Source: an uncultured Bacteroides sp. (GTDB taxonomy: Bacteria; Bacteroidota; Bacteroidia; Bacteroidales; Bacteroidaceae). From it: a stretch of DNA of 64,000 nucleotides. A model generated the notes under the pieces. That model had not been told where the DNA came from, searched no databases, and saw only the letters and a list, made by a program, of their open reading frames with translations. This document shows, piece by piece, positions 37,402 to 47,107 of the stretch (its first letter is position 1; the number at the start of each line of letters is the position of its first letter). The stretch is taken from positions 1-64,000 of the forward strand of contig CASFGA010000004.1 of assembly GCA_949294185.1 (NCBI GenBank), read 5' to 3'. The position numbers and the translations under genes are program-made.

Positions 37402-37473
37402 ATCAGGCATGAATCTCGCAGACTTTAGGATTCCGGATTGGAAAACGGGTCGTTCGCGGGTTTCATGCCTGAT
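37402..37473 (+). repeat. Inverted repeat with ATGAA ends after the POT gene
   Basis: ATCAGGCATGAA (37402-37413) and its complement (37462-37473) flank a 48-base interior; a TTTCTGTTTTG tail follows. It may be a terminator. The 270-base gap (37347-37616) holds this, a small CTGTTGTAACAG dyad (37381-37392) and the V-ATPase promoter. Confidence 0.55.
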
Positions 37474-37570
37474 TTTCTGTTTTGTAACATGTTTATGATG
37501 AATTGTTAGATATTTGTTGTTTTTCTTGAAAATATTGTTGTAAAAAATTTCTGTTCTTCTTTGAAATTGT

Positions 37571-37578
37571 TATATTTG
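37571..37578 (+). promoter_or_regulatory. V-ATPase operon promoter, -7 box
   Basis: TATATTTG lies 38 bases before the ATG of the first gene. The next upstream TTG at about 37538 is some 30 bases away, longer than usual. Confidence 0.5.
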
Positions 37579-37616
37579 AGCCTCGATAAGGAATCTATTA
37601 AAACTACATAAATATC

Positions 37617-38207
37617 ATGGAAAACAAAATTCAGGAGCTTACTGACAAAATCTACCGTGAAGGTGTAGAGAAGGGAAATGAAGAGGCCCGGCGGCTTGTC
37701 AGTGAGGCTCAAAAGGAATCTCAGAAACTGATAGAAGATGCCCGGAAAGAGGCGGAAGCAATCATTGCGAAAGCGCAAAAATCAGCTAAAGAGTTGGAAG
37801 AGAATACGAAATCAGAGTTAAAACTGTTTGCGGGTCAGGCTGTAAATGCCTTAAAGACAGAGGTCGTTAATTTGTTGACCAATCAGACAGTATCGGAAGA
37901 AGTGAAAGATTTTGTAGCCGACAAGGAGTATTTTAATAAATTCGTGGTTTCTTTGGCTAAACAATGGTCTGCTGACGAGCCGGTCGTCATTTCTGTCAAA
38001 GATGCAGAGACACTGAAAAAATATTTGTCTTCTCATGTGAAGGGTCTGTTGGATAAGGGTGTAAAGATTGAAACAGTAAATGGCATGAAGGCTTTGTTTT
38101 CCATTTCTCCGGCCGATGGAGCCTATAAGGTAGACTTTGGAGAGGAAGAGTTTGCAAACTATTTCAAGGATTTTCTTCGTCCCCAACTGGTGGAAATGTT
38201 GTTTTGA
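37617..38207 (+). CDS. atpE: V-type ATPase subunit E (peripheral stalk)
   Basis: This 196-residue protein forms part of the stator that links the catalytic head to subunit I. The first 80 residues are a highly charged helix (KGNEEARRLVSEAQKESQKLIEDARKEAEAIIAKAQ), as in archaeal and bacterial E subunits, followed by a globular C-terminal domain ending KDFLRPQLVEMLF. It is the first gene of the operon E-DUF2764-A-B-D-I-K, the same order remembered from Chlamydia and Borrelia. No subunit G/H gene is present to pair with it. Confidence 0.88.
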   Translation: MENKIQELTDKIYREGVEKGNEEARRLVSEAQKESQKLIEDARKEAEAIIAKAQKSAKELEENTKSELKLFAGQAVNALKTEVVNLLTNQTVSEEVKDFVADKEYFNKFVVSLAKQWSADEPVVISVKDAETLKKYLSSHVKGLLDKGVKIETVNGMKALFSISPADGAYKVDFGEEEFANYFKDFLRPQLVEMLF

Positions 38208-38216
38208 CGGAAAGCT

Positions 38217-39056
38217 ATGAGTGCTTATTATTATCTGGTGGCCGGTTTGCCTGACCTGTCGTTGGAGGACGGCAAACTGAATTACACATTGTCAAGTTTC
38301 AAGACCGAGTTATATCCGGACTTGTCAGAAAAGGACAAATCATTTGTAGATTTGCTTTATCTGAAATTTGATAATACGGATTTGCTGCGCTTGTTGAAGA
38401 ATAAAGATGCGGAGACGGAAGGAAAAGGCAATTATTCGTCGGAAGAATTGCTTGCTCTTATAGCGGCGGTGCGTGACGGTGATGCTCCTGATTCCAAATA
38501 TCCTTTTTATTTCTATGAATTTATTTCTCAATATCTGACTTTTTCTCCGGAAGAAACCGATCATGCGGAAGATATGCTTGCTTCTGCATATTATATGTAT
38601 GCACGGCAATGTGAGAACAAGTTTCTTGCTTCATGGTTTGATTTCAATCTGAATGTAAATAATGTATTGGCAGCGTTGACGGCGCGCAAATATAAGATGG
38701 ATGTTGCAGATGTGATCGTCGGACATACGGAAGTGTGCGATGCTTTGCGGACTTCGAATGCAAGAGATTTCGGGCTGAATGAAGTGATTGGTTATTTTGA
38801 AACCTTACAGCATATTTCTGAAACCGAAGAGTTGGTCGAGCGTGAGAGAAAAGTGGATCAGTTGAAGTGGAACTGGTTGGAGAATGAGTCTTTTTTCCAT
38901 TATTTCACGATAGAACGCATCTTGGTGTTTGTATTGCAGTTGGAAATGATAGAGCGTTGGATTTCTTTGGATAAAGAAAAGGGTCATGAACTGTTCCGGC
39001 AAATGATTCAGCATTTGAAGGATGAAGTACAGATTCCGGAAGAATTTAGAAAATAG
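38217..39056 (+). CDS. DUF2764 protein, probable subunit C equivalent of the V-ATPase
   Basis: This 279-residue soluble, mostly helical protein starts MSAYYYLVAGLPDLSLEDGK, the DUF2764 signature, and has an internal FDFNLNVNNVLAALTARKYK stretch. It sits nine bases after subunit E and before subunit A. In A/V-ATPase operons this position is normally held by subunit C, which couples the central rotor to the membrane ring. The proposal that DUF2764 is a diverged C subunit is inference from position, length and helical character. Confidence 0.75.
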   Translation: MSAYYYLVAGLPDLSLEDGKLNYTLSSFKTELYPDLSEKDKSFVDLLYLKFDNTDLLRLLKNKDAETEGKGNYSSEELLALIAAVRDGDAPDSKYPFYFYEFISQYLTFSPEETDHAEDMLASAYYMYARQCENKFLASWFDFNLNVNNVLAALTARKYKMDVADVIVGHTEVCDALRTSNARDFGLNEVIGYFETLQHISETEELVERERKVDQLKWNWLENESFFHYFTIERILVFVLQLEMIERWISLDKEKGHELFRQMIQHLKDEVQIPEEFRK

Positions 39057-39071
39057 TAAAATAAGATAAAA

Positions 39072-40829
39072 ATGGCAACAAAAGGAACTGTTTTAGGCGT
39101 TATAGCCAATATGGTTACGCTGACTGTTGACGGTCCGGTGGCTCAGAATGAAATCTGTTATATCTTGACAGGTGGAGACCGTTTAATGGCCGAGGTGATT
39201 AAAGTTGTCGGCAAAAGTGTATACGTTCAGGTCTTCGAAAGTACGCGTGGCTTGAAGGTGGGAGCCGAGGCTGAATTTACCGGTCATATGTTGGAAGTAA
39301 CTTTGGGTCCAGGCATGCTGTCAAAGAATTATGATGGCTTGCAGAATGACTTGGATAAAATGGAAGGCGTTTTCTTGAAGCGCGGACAATACACTTATCC
39401 GCTCGATAAAGAACGCAAGTGGCATTTTAAGCCAATAGTGAAAGTTGGAGAAGAGGTAGGGCCTTCAGCTTGGTTGGGTGAAGTGGAAGAAAACCATCAG
39501 CCTTTAAAGATAATGGTTCCTTTTCAATTGACTGATTCGTACTTGGTAAAGTCGGTTGTTGAAGAGGGAGAATATACAATAGAGGATACCGTAGTGGTTC
39601 TGACAGATAAGGAAGGGAAAGAGATTCCTGTAAACATGATTCAAAAATGGCCTGTAAAGAAGGCTATGGTGAATTATAGTGAAAAGCCTCGTCCCTATAA
39701 ATTGTTGGAAACTGGCGTTCGTGTGATAGATACCTTGAATCCGATAGTGGAAGGCGGTACCGGATTTATTCCTGGACCGTTTGGTACAGGTAAGACCGTA
39801 TTGCAGCACGCCATCTCAAAGCAGGCGGAAGCTGATATTGTTATTATTGCTGCGTGTGGTGAACGTGCCAATGAGGTTGTGGAAATCTTTACGGAATTTC
39901 CGGAATTGGTGGATCCTCATACAGGACGGAAATTGATGGAGCGTACTATTATTGTAGCGAATACATCAAATATGCCGGTAGCAGCCCGTGAGGCATCTGT
40001 TTATACGGCAATGACGATGGCTGAATATTATCGTGCAATGGGTTTGAAGGTGCTGCTGATGGCAGACTCTACTTCCCGTTGGGCGCAGGCTTTACGTGAG
40101 ATGTCTAACCGTATGGAGGAATTGCCGGGACCGGATGCTTTCCCGATGGACTTGTCGGCTATCATTTCAAACTTCTATGGTCGTGCCGGATTTGTCCATC
40201 TTTATAATGGTGTTACAGGCTCCATTACTTTTATCGGTACGGTTTCTCCGGCAGGAGGTAACCTGAAAGAGCCGGTAACTGAGAATACAAAGAAAGTTGC
40301 ACGTTGTTTTTATGCGTTGGAGCAGGAGCGGGCAGACCGGAAACGTTATCCGGCTGTTAATCCGATAGATTCTTATTCTAAATATTTAGAGTATCCGGAA
40401 TTTGAAGATTATATTGCCAAACGTATCAATAATGAATGGATTGGTAAGGTAAATGAATTGAAGACACGTTTGTTGCGTGGAAAGGAAATCGCAGAACAAA
40501 TTAATATTTTGGGTGATGATGGCGTTCCGGTAGATTATCATGTGATATTCTGGAAATCGGAATTGATAGACTTCGTTATCCTGCAGCAGGATGCTTTTGA
40601 CGAGGTTGATTCTGTTACTCCGATGGAACGTCAGGAAGAAATGGTGAATATGGTAATAGATGTTTGTCGTGCAGATTTTCAGTTTGATAATTTTATTGAA
40701 GTAATGGATTACTTTAAGAAAATGATAAATATCTGCAAGCAGATGAATTATGCACGTTTCCGTTCAGAACAGTATTCTGGATATCAGAAACAGTTGCAGG
40801 ATTTGGTTGCCGAAAGGAAAGTAAAATAA
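39072..40829 (+). CDS. atpA: V-type ATPase catalytic subunit A
   Basis: This 585-residue catalytic subunit carries the nucleotide site. Walker A is GPFGTGKTVLQH (about 234-245), the catalytic Glu lies in CGERANEVVEIF, and Walker B is LLMADSTSRWAQALRE. The bulge domain characteristic of V/A-type A subunits (about 115-190) separates it from F-type beta. It lies 15 bases after DUF2764 and 24 bases before the subunit B ATG. Confidence 0.97.
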   Translation: MATKGTVLGVIANMVTLTVDGPVAQNEICYILTGGDRLMAEVIKVVGKSVYVQVFESTRGLKVGAEAEFTGHMLEVTLGPGMLSKNYDGLQNDLDKMEGVFLKRGQYTYPLDKERKWHFKPIVKVGEEVGPSAWLGEVEENHQPLKIMVPFQLTDSYLVKSVVEEGEYTIEDTVVVLTDKEGKEIPVNMIQKWPVKKAMVNYSEKPRPYKLLETGVRVIDTLNPIVEGGTGFIPGPFGTGKTVLQHAISKQAEADIVIIAACGERANEVVEIFTEFPELVDPHTGRKLMERTIIVANTSNMPVAAREASVYTAMTMAEYYRAMGLKVLLMADSTSRWAQALREMSNRMEELPGPDAFPMDLSAIISNFYGRAGFVHLYNGVTGSITFIGTVSPAGGNLKEPVTENTKKVARCFYALEQERADRKRYPAVNPIDSYSKYLEYPEFEDYIAKRINNEWIGKVNELKTRLLRGKEIAEQINILGDDGVPVDYHVIFWKSELIDFVILQQDAFDEVDSVTPMERQEEMVNMVIDVCRADFQFDNFIEVMDYFKKMINICKQMNYARFRSEQYSGYQKQLQDLVAERKVK

Positions 40830-40853
40830 TGGGAAATCTTTAAATTGAAGAAA

Positions 40854-42173
40854 ATGGCAACAAAAGCTTTTCAAAAGATATATACGAAGATTAGTCAGAT
40901 AACCAAAGCTACCTGTTCGTTGAAAGCAATGGGAGTAGGTTATGATGAACTGGCTATGGTAAACGGTAAGCTTGCCCAAGTGGTGAAAATTGCCGGAGAT
41001 GAGATAACACTTCAGGTCTTTGAAGGGACAGAAGGTATACCAACGAATGCTGAAGTCGTTTTTTTAGGAAAATCGCCTACGTTGAAAGTAAGTGAGCAAT
41101 TGGCCGGACGCTTCTTTAATGCTTTTGGTGAACCAATTGATGGAGGACCGGAAATAGAAGGAAAAGAAGTGGAGATTGGTGGCCCTTCTGTAAATCCGGT
41201 TCGTCGTAAGCAGCCTTCTGAATTGATTGCGACAGGTATTGCCGGTATTGACTTGAATAATACATTGGTTTCAGGACAAAAGATTCCATTCTTTGCCGAT
41301 CCTGACCAACCTTTTAATCAGGTAATGGCAATGGTGGCATTGCGTGCTCAGACTGATAAGATTATTTTGGGAGGCATGGGTATGACGAACGATGACTATC
41401 TGTATTTTAAGAATGTTTTCTCGAATGCAGGTGCGCTCGATCGCATTATCAGTTTTGTCAATACTACGGAGAATCCTCCCGTTGAGCGTTTGTTGATACC
41501 GGATATGGCTTTGACTGCCGCTGAATATTTTGCGGTGGAACATAATCAAAAGGTTTTGGTTCTGTTGACTGATATGACATCGTACGCCGATGCTTTAGCC
41601 ATTGTTTCCAATCGTATGGATCAGATTCCTTCGAAAGATTCTATGCCCGGTTCGTTGTATTCCGATTTGGCTAAGATTTATGAAAAGGCTGTACAATTTC
41701 CGACGGGTGGGTCTATTACGATTATTGCAGTTACTACTCTTTCCGGTGGTGATATTACGCATGCGGTTCCGGATAATACAGGATATATTACTGAAGGACA
41801 GCTGTTCTTGCGCCGTGACAGTGATATCGGCAAGGTTATTGTTGACCCGTTCCGTTCTTTGTCTCGTTTGAAGCAGTTGGTTAGCGGAAAGAAGACCCGT
41901 AAAGATCATCCGCAAGTAATGAATGCTGCCGTGCGGCTTTATGCCGATGCTGCAAGTGCCAAGACTAAAATGGAAAACGGTTTTGATTTGACTAATTATG
42001 ATGAACGTGCATTGGCGTTTGCCAAAGATTATGCAAATCAGTTGTTGGCTATCGATGTGAATTTGAATACGACGGAAATGTTGGATGTTACTTGGGGGCT
42101 GTTCAGTAAATATTTTAAGCCAGAAGAAGTGAATATAAAAAAGGAATTTGTAGACCAGTACTGGAAGAAGTAA
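40854..42173 (+). CDS. atpB: V-type ATPase regulatory subunit B
   Basis: This 439-residue non-catalytic subunit of the head forms A3B3 with subunit A. It has no complete P-loop, as expected: the Walker A region reads SGQKIPFFADPDQP. Family signatures are LLTDMTSYADAL and PGSLYSDLAKIYEKA. A TTG at 40845 is in frame, but ATG 40854 gives the common MATKAFQKIY start. Confidence 0.96.
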   Translation: MATKAFQKIYTKISQITKATCSLKAMGVGYDELAMVNGKLAQVVKIAGDEITLQVFEGTEGIPTNAEVVFLGKSPTLKVSEQLAGRFFNAFGEPIDGGPEIEGKEVEIGGPSVNPVRRKQPSELIATGIAGIDLNNTLVSGQKIPFFADPDQPFNQVMAMVALRAQTDKIILGGMGMTNDDYLYFKNVFSNAGALDRIISFVNTTENPPVERLLIPDMALTAAEYFAVEHNQKVLVLLTDMTSYADALAIVSNRMDQIPSKDSMPGSLYSDLAKIYEKAVQFPTGGSITIIAVTTLSGGDITHAVPDNTGYITEGQLFLRRDSDIGKVIVDPFRSLSRLKQLVSGKKTRKDHPQVMNAAVRLYADAASAKTKMENGFDLTNYDERALAFAKDYANQLLAIDVNLNTTEMLDVTWGLFSKYFKPEEVNIKKEFVDQYWKK

Positions 42174-42192
42174 TCTTAAAACAGACAGAAAT

Positions 42193-42798
42193 ATGGCTAT
42201 AAAATTTCAATATAATAAGACTTCATTGCAGCAGCTTGAAAAGCAGCTCAAGATTCGTGTGCGTACGTTGCCTATAATAAAGAATAAGGAGAGTGCGTTG
42301 CGCCTTGAGGTCAAGCGTTGCAAGTCTGAAGCCAGGGAATTAGAAGAACGCCTGGAACGACAGATTCAGGCGTATGAAGCCATGTTCGCACTCTGGAATG
42401 AATTCGATGTTTCATTAGTCAAAGTGAAGGATGTCCATTTAGGCGTGCGTAAGATTGCCGGAGTCAGAGTCCCGATGTTGGAGGAAGTAGATTTTGACAT
42501 TGCACCGTTCAGTCTGTTCGTTTCTCCGAAATGGTATGCTGATGGTATCCATTTGTTGAAAGGATTGGCTCAGACGGCTATTGAACGTGAGTTTACGCTT
42601 GCTAAGTTAGGACTGTTGGAACATGCGCGAAAGAAGACAACCCAAAAAGTGAACCTGTTTGAGAAAGTGCAGATACCTGGATATCAGGACGCGCTGCGTA
42701 AAATCAAGCGGTTTATGGAGGATGAAGAGAATCTGTCGAAGTCATCGCAGAAAATTCTGAAGTCTATCCAAGAGAAAAGAAAGGAGGAAGAGGCATGA
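42193..42798 (+). CDS. atpD: V-type ATPase subunit D (central rotor)
   Basis: This 201-residue protein has long N- and C-terminal helices (KTSLQQLEKQLKIRVRTLPIIKNKESALRLEVKR, and KIKRFMEDEENLSKSSQKILKSIQEKRKEEEA) that would form the coiled-coil rotor shaft in the A3B3 head. It overlaps the subunit I start by four bases. The partner rotor subunit F, normally nearby, is not found in the operon. Confidence 0.93.
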   Translation: MAIKFQYNKTSLQQLEKQLKIRVRTLPIIKNKESALRLEVKRCKSEARELEERLERQIQAYEAMFALWNEFDVSLVKVKDVHLGVRKIAGVRVPMLEEVDFDIAPFSLFVSPKWYADGIHLLKGLAQTAIEREFTLAKLGLLEHARKKTTQKVNLFEKVQIPGYQDALRKIKRFMEDEENLSKSSQKILKSIQEKRKEEEA

Positions 42799-44600
42799 TT
42801 GCGAAGATGAAAAAGCTTACCTTTTTGATTTATCACAAAGATTATGATGCTTTCCTGAAAAGTATCCGTGATCTGGGAGCGATACATGTGGTGACCAAGG
42901 CACAGGGGAGCGCTGAAAATGCAGCTTTGCAGGAGTCTGTCCGTTTGTCTGCCAGATATTTGTCTGCGATTAAATATTTGCAGGGACTGAATGCCACCGC
43001 TGTTTTACATGTGGGTGATGCTGTGAAAGGGAAGAAGGCTTTGGATGATGTGGAAGATTTGCAGCATCAGGAGCAACAGTTGGCTGCCCGGTTGCAGGCT
43101 TCGGGAAAGGAAGAGATGGCTTTGGAGCCGTGGGGGAATTTTGATCCGAAAAGTATAGAACGTTTGCGGGATGCCGGTTATCGGGTCGATTTCTATATCT
43201 GTTCTGAAAAGCAGTTTAAGGAGGAATGGAAAGAGCAATACAATGCTACAGTGATTAATCGTGTAGGATCCAAGCTTTATTTCATTACGGTCACTCCTGT
43301 CGGTGAGTATGTGGAGCTTGAAGTGGAAGCCGCCAAATTGCCGGATGTCGCATTAAGCGACTTGCAGGCACGTTTGGCTGATATTCGCAAGCGGCAGGAA
43401 GATGTAAAAGAGCGGATGAAAGAGTTGGCTGAAACTGTTATTCCCGATTTGCAGGCAGCTCAAGCGCAGGTTTGTTCTGAGATAGAATTTTCGAAAGTCG
43501 TATTGAGCGGCGACAGCCTGGCGGATGACAAACTTGTTTTGCTGCAAGGATGGGCGCCGATAGGGCAGGTGGAAAAGATTGAGGAATATCTGCGTGTACA
43601 AGAAGCATATTATGAAATCATAGATCCGACACCGGATGATGATGTTCCTATATGTTTTGCAAACAACCGTTTCTTCCGTCTTTTTGAGCCGATTATGCGT
43701 TTGTATATGTTGCCGAAGTATAGTGAGCTTGATCTTACTCCATTCTTCGCTCCGTTCTTCATGCTGTTTTTTGGCTTGTGCTTGGGCGATATAGGTTACG
43801 GACTGTTTATGTTGTTGACTGTTACTGTATATCGTTTGATAGCTAAGAAGGTTGGTGAGGGATTGAAGCCTATTCTTACATTGGTGCAAATCTTGGGAGC
43901 GTCGACGATGGTTTGTGGATTGCTGACGGGAACTTTCTTCGGATTTAATCTGTATGAAATCCAGCTTCCGCTTTTCCAGCAGATGAAAGAGGCAATAGCC
44001 TTGGACAATCAGCAGATGTTCAATCTGTCGCTGATTCTGGGTGTGATTCAGATCATATTTGGCATGATATTGAAGACGGTGAATCTGACGATTCAGTTCG
44101 GGTTCAAGTATGCGGTAGGAACAATCGGTTGGTTGTTCATACTGATCAGCACAGGCATTGCGTTTGCGGCTCCGGGGCTGATGCCGATGGGAGGCGCCGT
44201 TCATCTGGTATTCTTGGCTATAGGCGTATTGATGGCCTATTTATACAACAGTCCTGATAAGAATGTTTTTGTAAATGTCGGATTGGGATTGTGGGATAGC
44301 TATAATATGGCAACCGGATTGCTGGGTGATGTGCTTTCTTATGTCCGTCTGTTTGCGTTGGGACTCTCGGGAGGAATTCTTGCAAGTGTGTTCAACAGTC
44401 TGGCTGCCGGCATGAGTCCGGACAATGTTATAGCCGGGCCGATCGTTATGGCGTTGATATTTGTGATAGGTCATGCCATCAATATCTTTATGAACGTGTT
44501 GGGGGCGATGGTGCATCCGATGCGTCTGACTTTTGTCGAATTCTTTAAGAACTCCGGGTATGAAGGCGGAGGAAAAGAGTATAAACCTTTTAAGAATTAA
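42795..44600 (+). CDS. atpI: V-type ATPase membrane subunit I (a subunit)
   Basis: This 601-residue stator subunit has a cytoplasmic N-terminal half (about 1-310) with coiled coils (DLQARLADIRKRQEDVKERMKELAE), then about seven to eight membrane helices starting near 320 (FFAPFFMLFFGLCLGDIGYGLFMLL). A conserved arginine lies in LGDVLSYVRLFALGLSGG, the half-channel region, and GAMVHPMRLTFVEFFKN is near the end. It provides the ion path beside the K ring. The ATG overlaps the end of subunit D. Confidence 0.95.
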   Translation: MIAKMKKLTFLIYHKDYDAFLKSIRDLGAIHVVTKAQGSAENAALQESVRLSARYLSAIKYLQGLNATAVLHVGDAVKGKKALDDVEDLQHQEQQLAARLQASGKEEMALEPWGNFDPKSIERLRDAGYRVDFYICSEKQFKEEWKEQYNATVINRVGSKLYFITVTPVGEYVELEVEAAKLPDVALSDLQARLADIRKRQEDVKERMKELAETVIPDLQAAQAQVCSEIEFSKVVLSGDSLADDKLVLLQGWAPIGQVEKIEEYLRVQEAYYEIIDPTPDDDVPICFANNRFFRLFEPIMRLYMLPKYSELDLTPFFAPFFMLFFGLCLGDIGYGLFMLLTVTVYRLIAKKVGEGLKPILTLVQILGASTMVCGLLTGTFFGFNLYEIQLPLFQQMKEAIALDNQQMFNLSLILGVIQIIFGMILKTVNLTIQFGFKYAVGTIGWLFILISTGIAFAAPGLMPMGGAVHLVFLAIGVLMAYLYNSPDKNVFVNVGLGLWDSYNMATGLLGDVLSYVRLFALGLSGGILASVFNSLAAGMSPDNVIAGPIVMALIFVIGHAINIFMNVLGAMVHPMRLTFVEFFKNSGYEGGGKEYKPFKN

Positions 44601-44617
44601 CTGGAATTTAAAATTAA

Positions 44618-45094
<477 letters not shown>

Positions 45095-45119
45095 TCTGAA
45101 GTCTTTTAAGATAGTGAAG

Positions 45120-45154
45120 AAATGCCTGATACGGATATCCCGTTTCAGGCATTT
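45120..45154 (+). terminator. V-ATPase operon terminator
   Basis: AAATGCCTGATACGG (45120-45134) pairs at 14 of 15 positions with 45140-45154 around a five-base loop, followed by TTCCTTTTT. It lies 26 bases after the atpK stop. Confidence 0.8.
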
Positions 45155-45377
45155 TTCCTTTTTGACACCCTGCTCGGCAGTTCCGGACAAGAATGAAGTT
45201 GGTTGCTGATGGAAAATGTTTTTTATCCTTTCAAAAATATTTTTTCCTTCATTGATTCTGACAACTCTACTTGGCAGATGGGCAGATGAGCTTTCTGCTT
45301 TTTTTAGATTGAATACAGAAAATGAAAAGATGCAAAAACAATTCTTTTTTTTCTTCTTTCAATTCAATGATTTTTCG

Positions 45378-45385
45378 TAACTTTG
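45378..45385 (+). promoter_or_regulatory. Glycogen gene promoter, -7 box
   Basis: TAACTTTG lies 24 bases before the ATG of glycogen synthase. The upstream -33 region is T-rich (TTCTTTC) without a TTTG. The remaining 315-base gap holds only the V-ATPase terminator. Confidence 0.6.
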
Positions 45386-45409
45386 CGGCTGATTTAGAAA
45401 ATATTAGTA

Positions 45410-47083
45410 ATGATAAATAAGCAGCTGTTAACTCCGGACTATATCTTCGAGTCGAGTTGGGAAGTTTGTAACAAGGTTGGAGGCATCTATACTGTACTTT
45501 CTACACGGGCGAAGACTTTGCAGGAAGCATTTCCGGACAGAATTTTTTTTATAGGCCCTGACTTCTGGTCAGGTAAAGAAAATCCTTTGTTTGCCGAAGA
45601 CAATGAGTTGTTGAAAGAATGGAAAAACAATGCGATAAATAAGGATAAATTAAAGATCCGCATCGGAAGATGGAATGTGCCGGGTAGTCCGATTGCGATT
45701 CTGGTTGACTTTACACCTTTTTATTCAATAAAAAATGATATTTACACGCAGGCTTGGTGTGATTATCAGGTTGACTCTCTCCATGCATACGGAGATTATG
45801 ATGAGGCTTCAATGTTCTCGTATGCGGCGGGAAAGGTTGTAGAAAGTTTTTATCATTATAATCTGACCGATGCGGATAAAGTCGTTTATCAGGCGCATGA
45901 ATGGATGACAGGGTTGGGAGCACTCTATATTCAGAAACATTTGCCCCAAATTGCGACAATCTTTACTACACATGCCACTTCTATCGGACGTTCGATTGCC
46001 GGGAACGACAAGCCTCTTTACGATTATTTGTTCGCTTATAACGGAGACCAGATGGCCCGTGAACTGAATATGGAATCAAAGCATTCCATTGAAAAGCAAA
46101 CGGCTCATCATGTGGATTGCTTTACTACGGTGAGTGATATCACGAATAATGAATGTAAAGAATTATTGGAAAGGCCGGCGGATGTCATATTGATGAATGG
46201 CTTTGAGGATGATTTTGTTCCCAAAGGAAGAAGTTATACGGTGAAGCGTCAGAAGGCCCGTAAGACTCTGCTGAAGTTGGCGAACAGACTGCTCGGTGTC
46301 AGTTTGAGTGATGATACTCTGATTGTCGGGACGAGTGGCCGGTATGAGTTCAAGAATAAAGGCATTAATGTGTATCTGGAGACTTTGAACCGCTTGACTC
46401 GTGACAAGGGATTGGGCAAAGAGGTTTTGGCTTTTGTCAGTGTGCCCGGCTGGGTAGGTGAGGCACGTGAAGACTTGATGGAGCGTATGAAGAGTGATGA
46501 AGTCTTTACCACTCCGCTGGAATGTCCGTTCATAACTCACTGGCTTCATAATATGAGCCATGATCAGGTGCTTGATATGCTGAAATATCTGAATATGTCG
46601 AATGCGGCGGATGTGCAGGTGAAAGTTATATTCGTGCCTTGCTACTTGGATGGAAAGGACGGTATCGTGAATTTGCTTTATTATGATTTGATGCCGGGCT
46701 TTGATCTGACGGTATACCCTTCATATTATGAGCCTTGGGGATATACACCGCTTGAGAGTGTCGCTTTCAAAGTGCCTACCATTACGACAGATTTGGCGGG
46801 ATTCGGCTTGTGGGTGAACAGTATGAAAGGACATTACGGCACTTTGCAGGACGGCGTAAAAGTCATTCATCGTACAGATTACAATTATTCTGAAGTGGCC
46901 GATGCCATTAAAGATACAATAGTTGAATTTTCCTGTTTGCAACAGAAGGATATTGAGAAAATCCGGAAAAATGCAGCTGCCATAGCTGAAAAAGCGCTGT
47001 GGAAACATTTTATAGGTCAATATTATCAGGCGTATGATGTTGCATTGCGCAATGCGGAAAAGCGTCTTGCTGCAAATAAATAA
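45410..47083 (+). CDS. Glycogen synthase, GT3 (eukaryote-type) family
   Basis: This 557-residue glucosyltransferase adds UDP- or ADP-glucose units to glycogen. It resembles GT3 synthases: SSWEVCNKVGGIYTVLSTRA at the start (nucleotide-sugar loop KVGGI), YQAHEWMTGLGALYI, TTHATSIGRSIAG and the C-terminal acid pair in PSYYEPWGYTPLESVAFKVP (EX7E). The animal and fungal members lack close bacterial relatives outside Bacteroidetes and a few other groups. No ADP-glucose pyrophosphorylase gene is nearby. It is followed 24 bases later by the phosphorylase gene, so synthesis and breakdown may be co-regulated. Confidence 0.92.
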   Translation: MINKQLLTPDYIFESSWEVCNKVGGIYTVLSTRAKTLQEAFPDRIFFIGPDFWSGKENPLFAEDNELLKEWKNNAINKDKLKIRIGRWNVPGSPIAILVDFTPFYSIKNDIYTQAWCDYQVDSLHAYGDYDEASMFSYAAGKVVESFYHYNLTDADKVVYQAHEWMTGLGALYIQKHLPQIATIFTTHATSIGRSIAGNDKPLYDYLFAYNGDQMARELNMESKHSIEKQTAHHVDCFTTVSDITNNECKELLERPADVILMNGFEDDFVPKGRSYTVKRQKARKTLLKLANRLLGVSLSDDTLIVGTSGRYEFKNKGINVYLETLNRLTRDKGLGKEVLAFVSVPGWVGEAREDLMERMKSDEVFTTPLECPFITHWLHNMSHDQVLDMLKYLNMSNAADVQVKVIFVPCYLDGKDGIVNLLYYDLMPGFDLTVYPSYYEPWGYTPLESVAFKVPTITTDLAGFGLWVNSMKGHYGTLQDGVKVIHRTDYNYSEVADAIKDTIVEFSCLQQKDIEKIRKNAAAIAEKALWKHFIGQYYQAYDVALRNAEKRLAANK

Positions 47084-47107
47084 GAACCAAAATTTAAAAC
47101 TTGAGAT

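Noticed and set aside
37560..37563. TTTG before the V-ATPase -7 box as a -33 element
   Set aside because: Only seven bases separate it from the -7 box, far less than the usual 19-20.
43353..44204. 283-codon frame on the minus strand within subunit I
   Set aside because: It is antisense to a clear V-ATPase gene and Gln/His-rich, as expected of a shadow frame.
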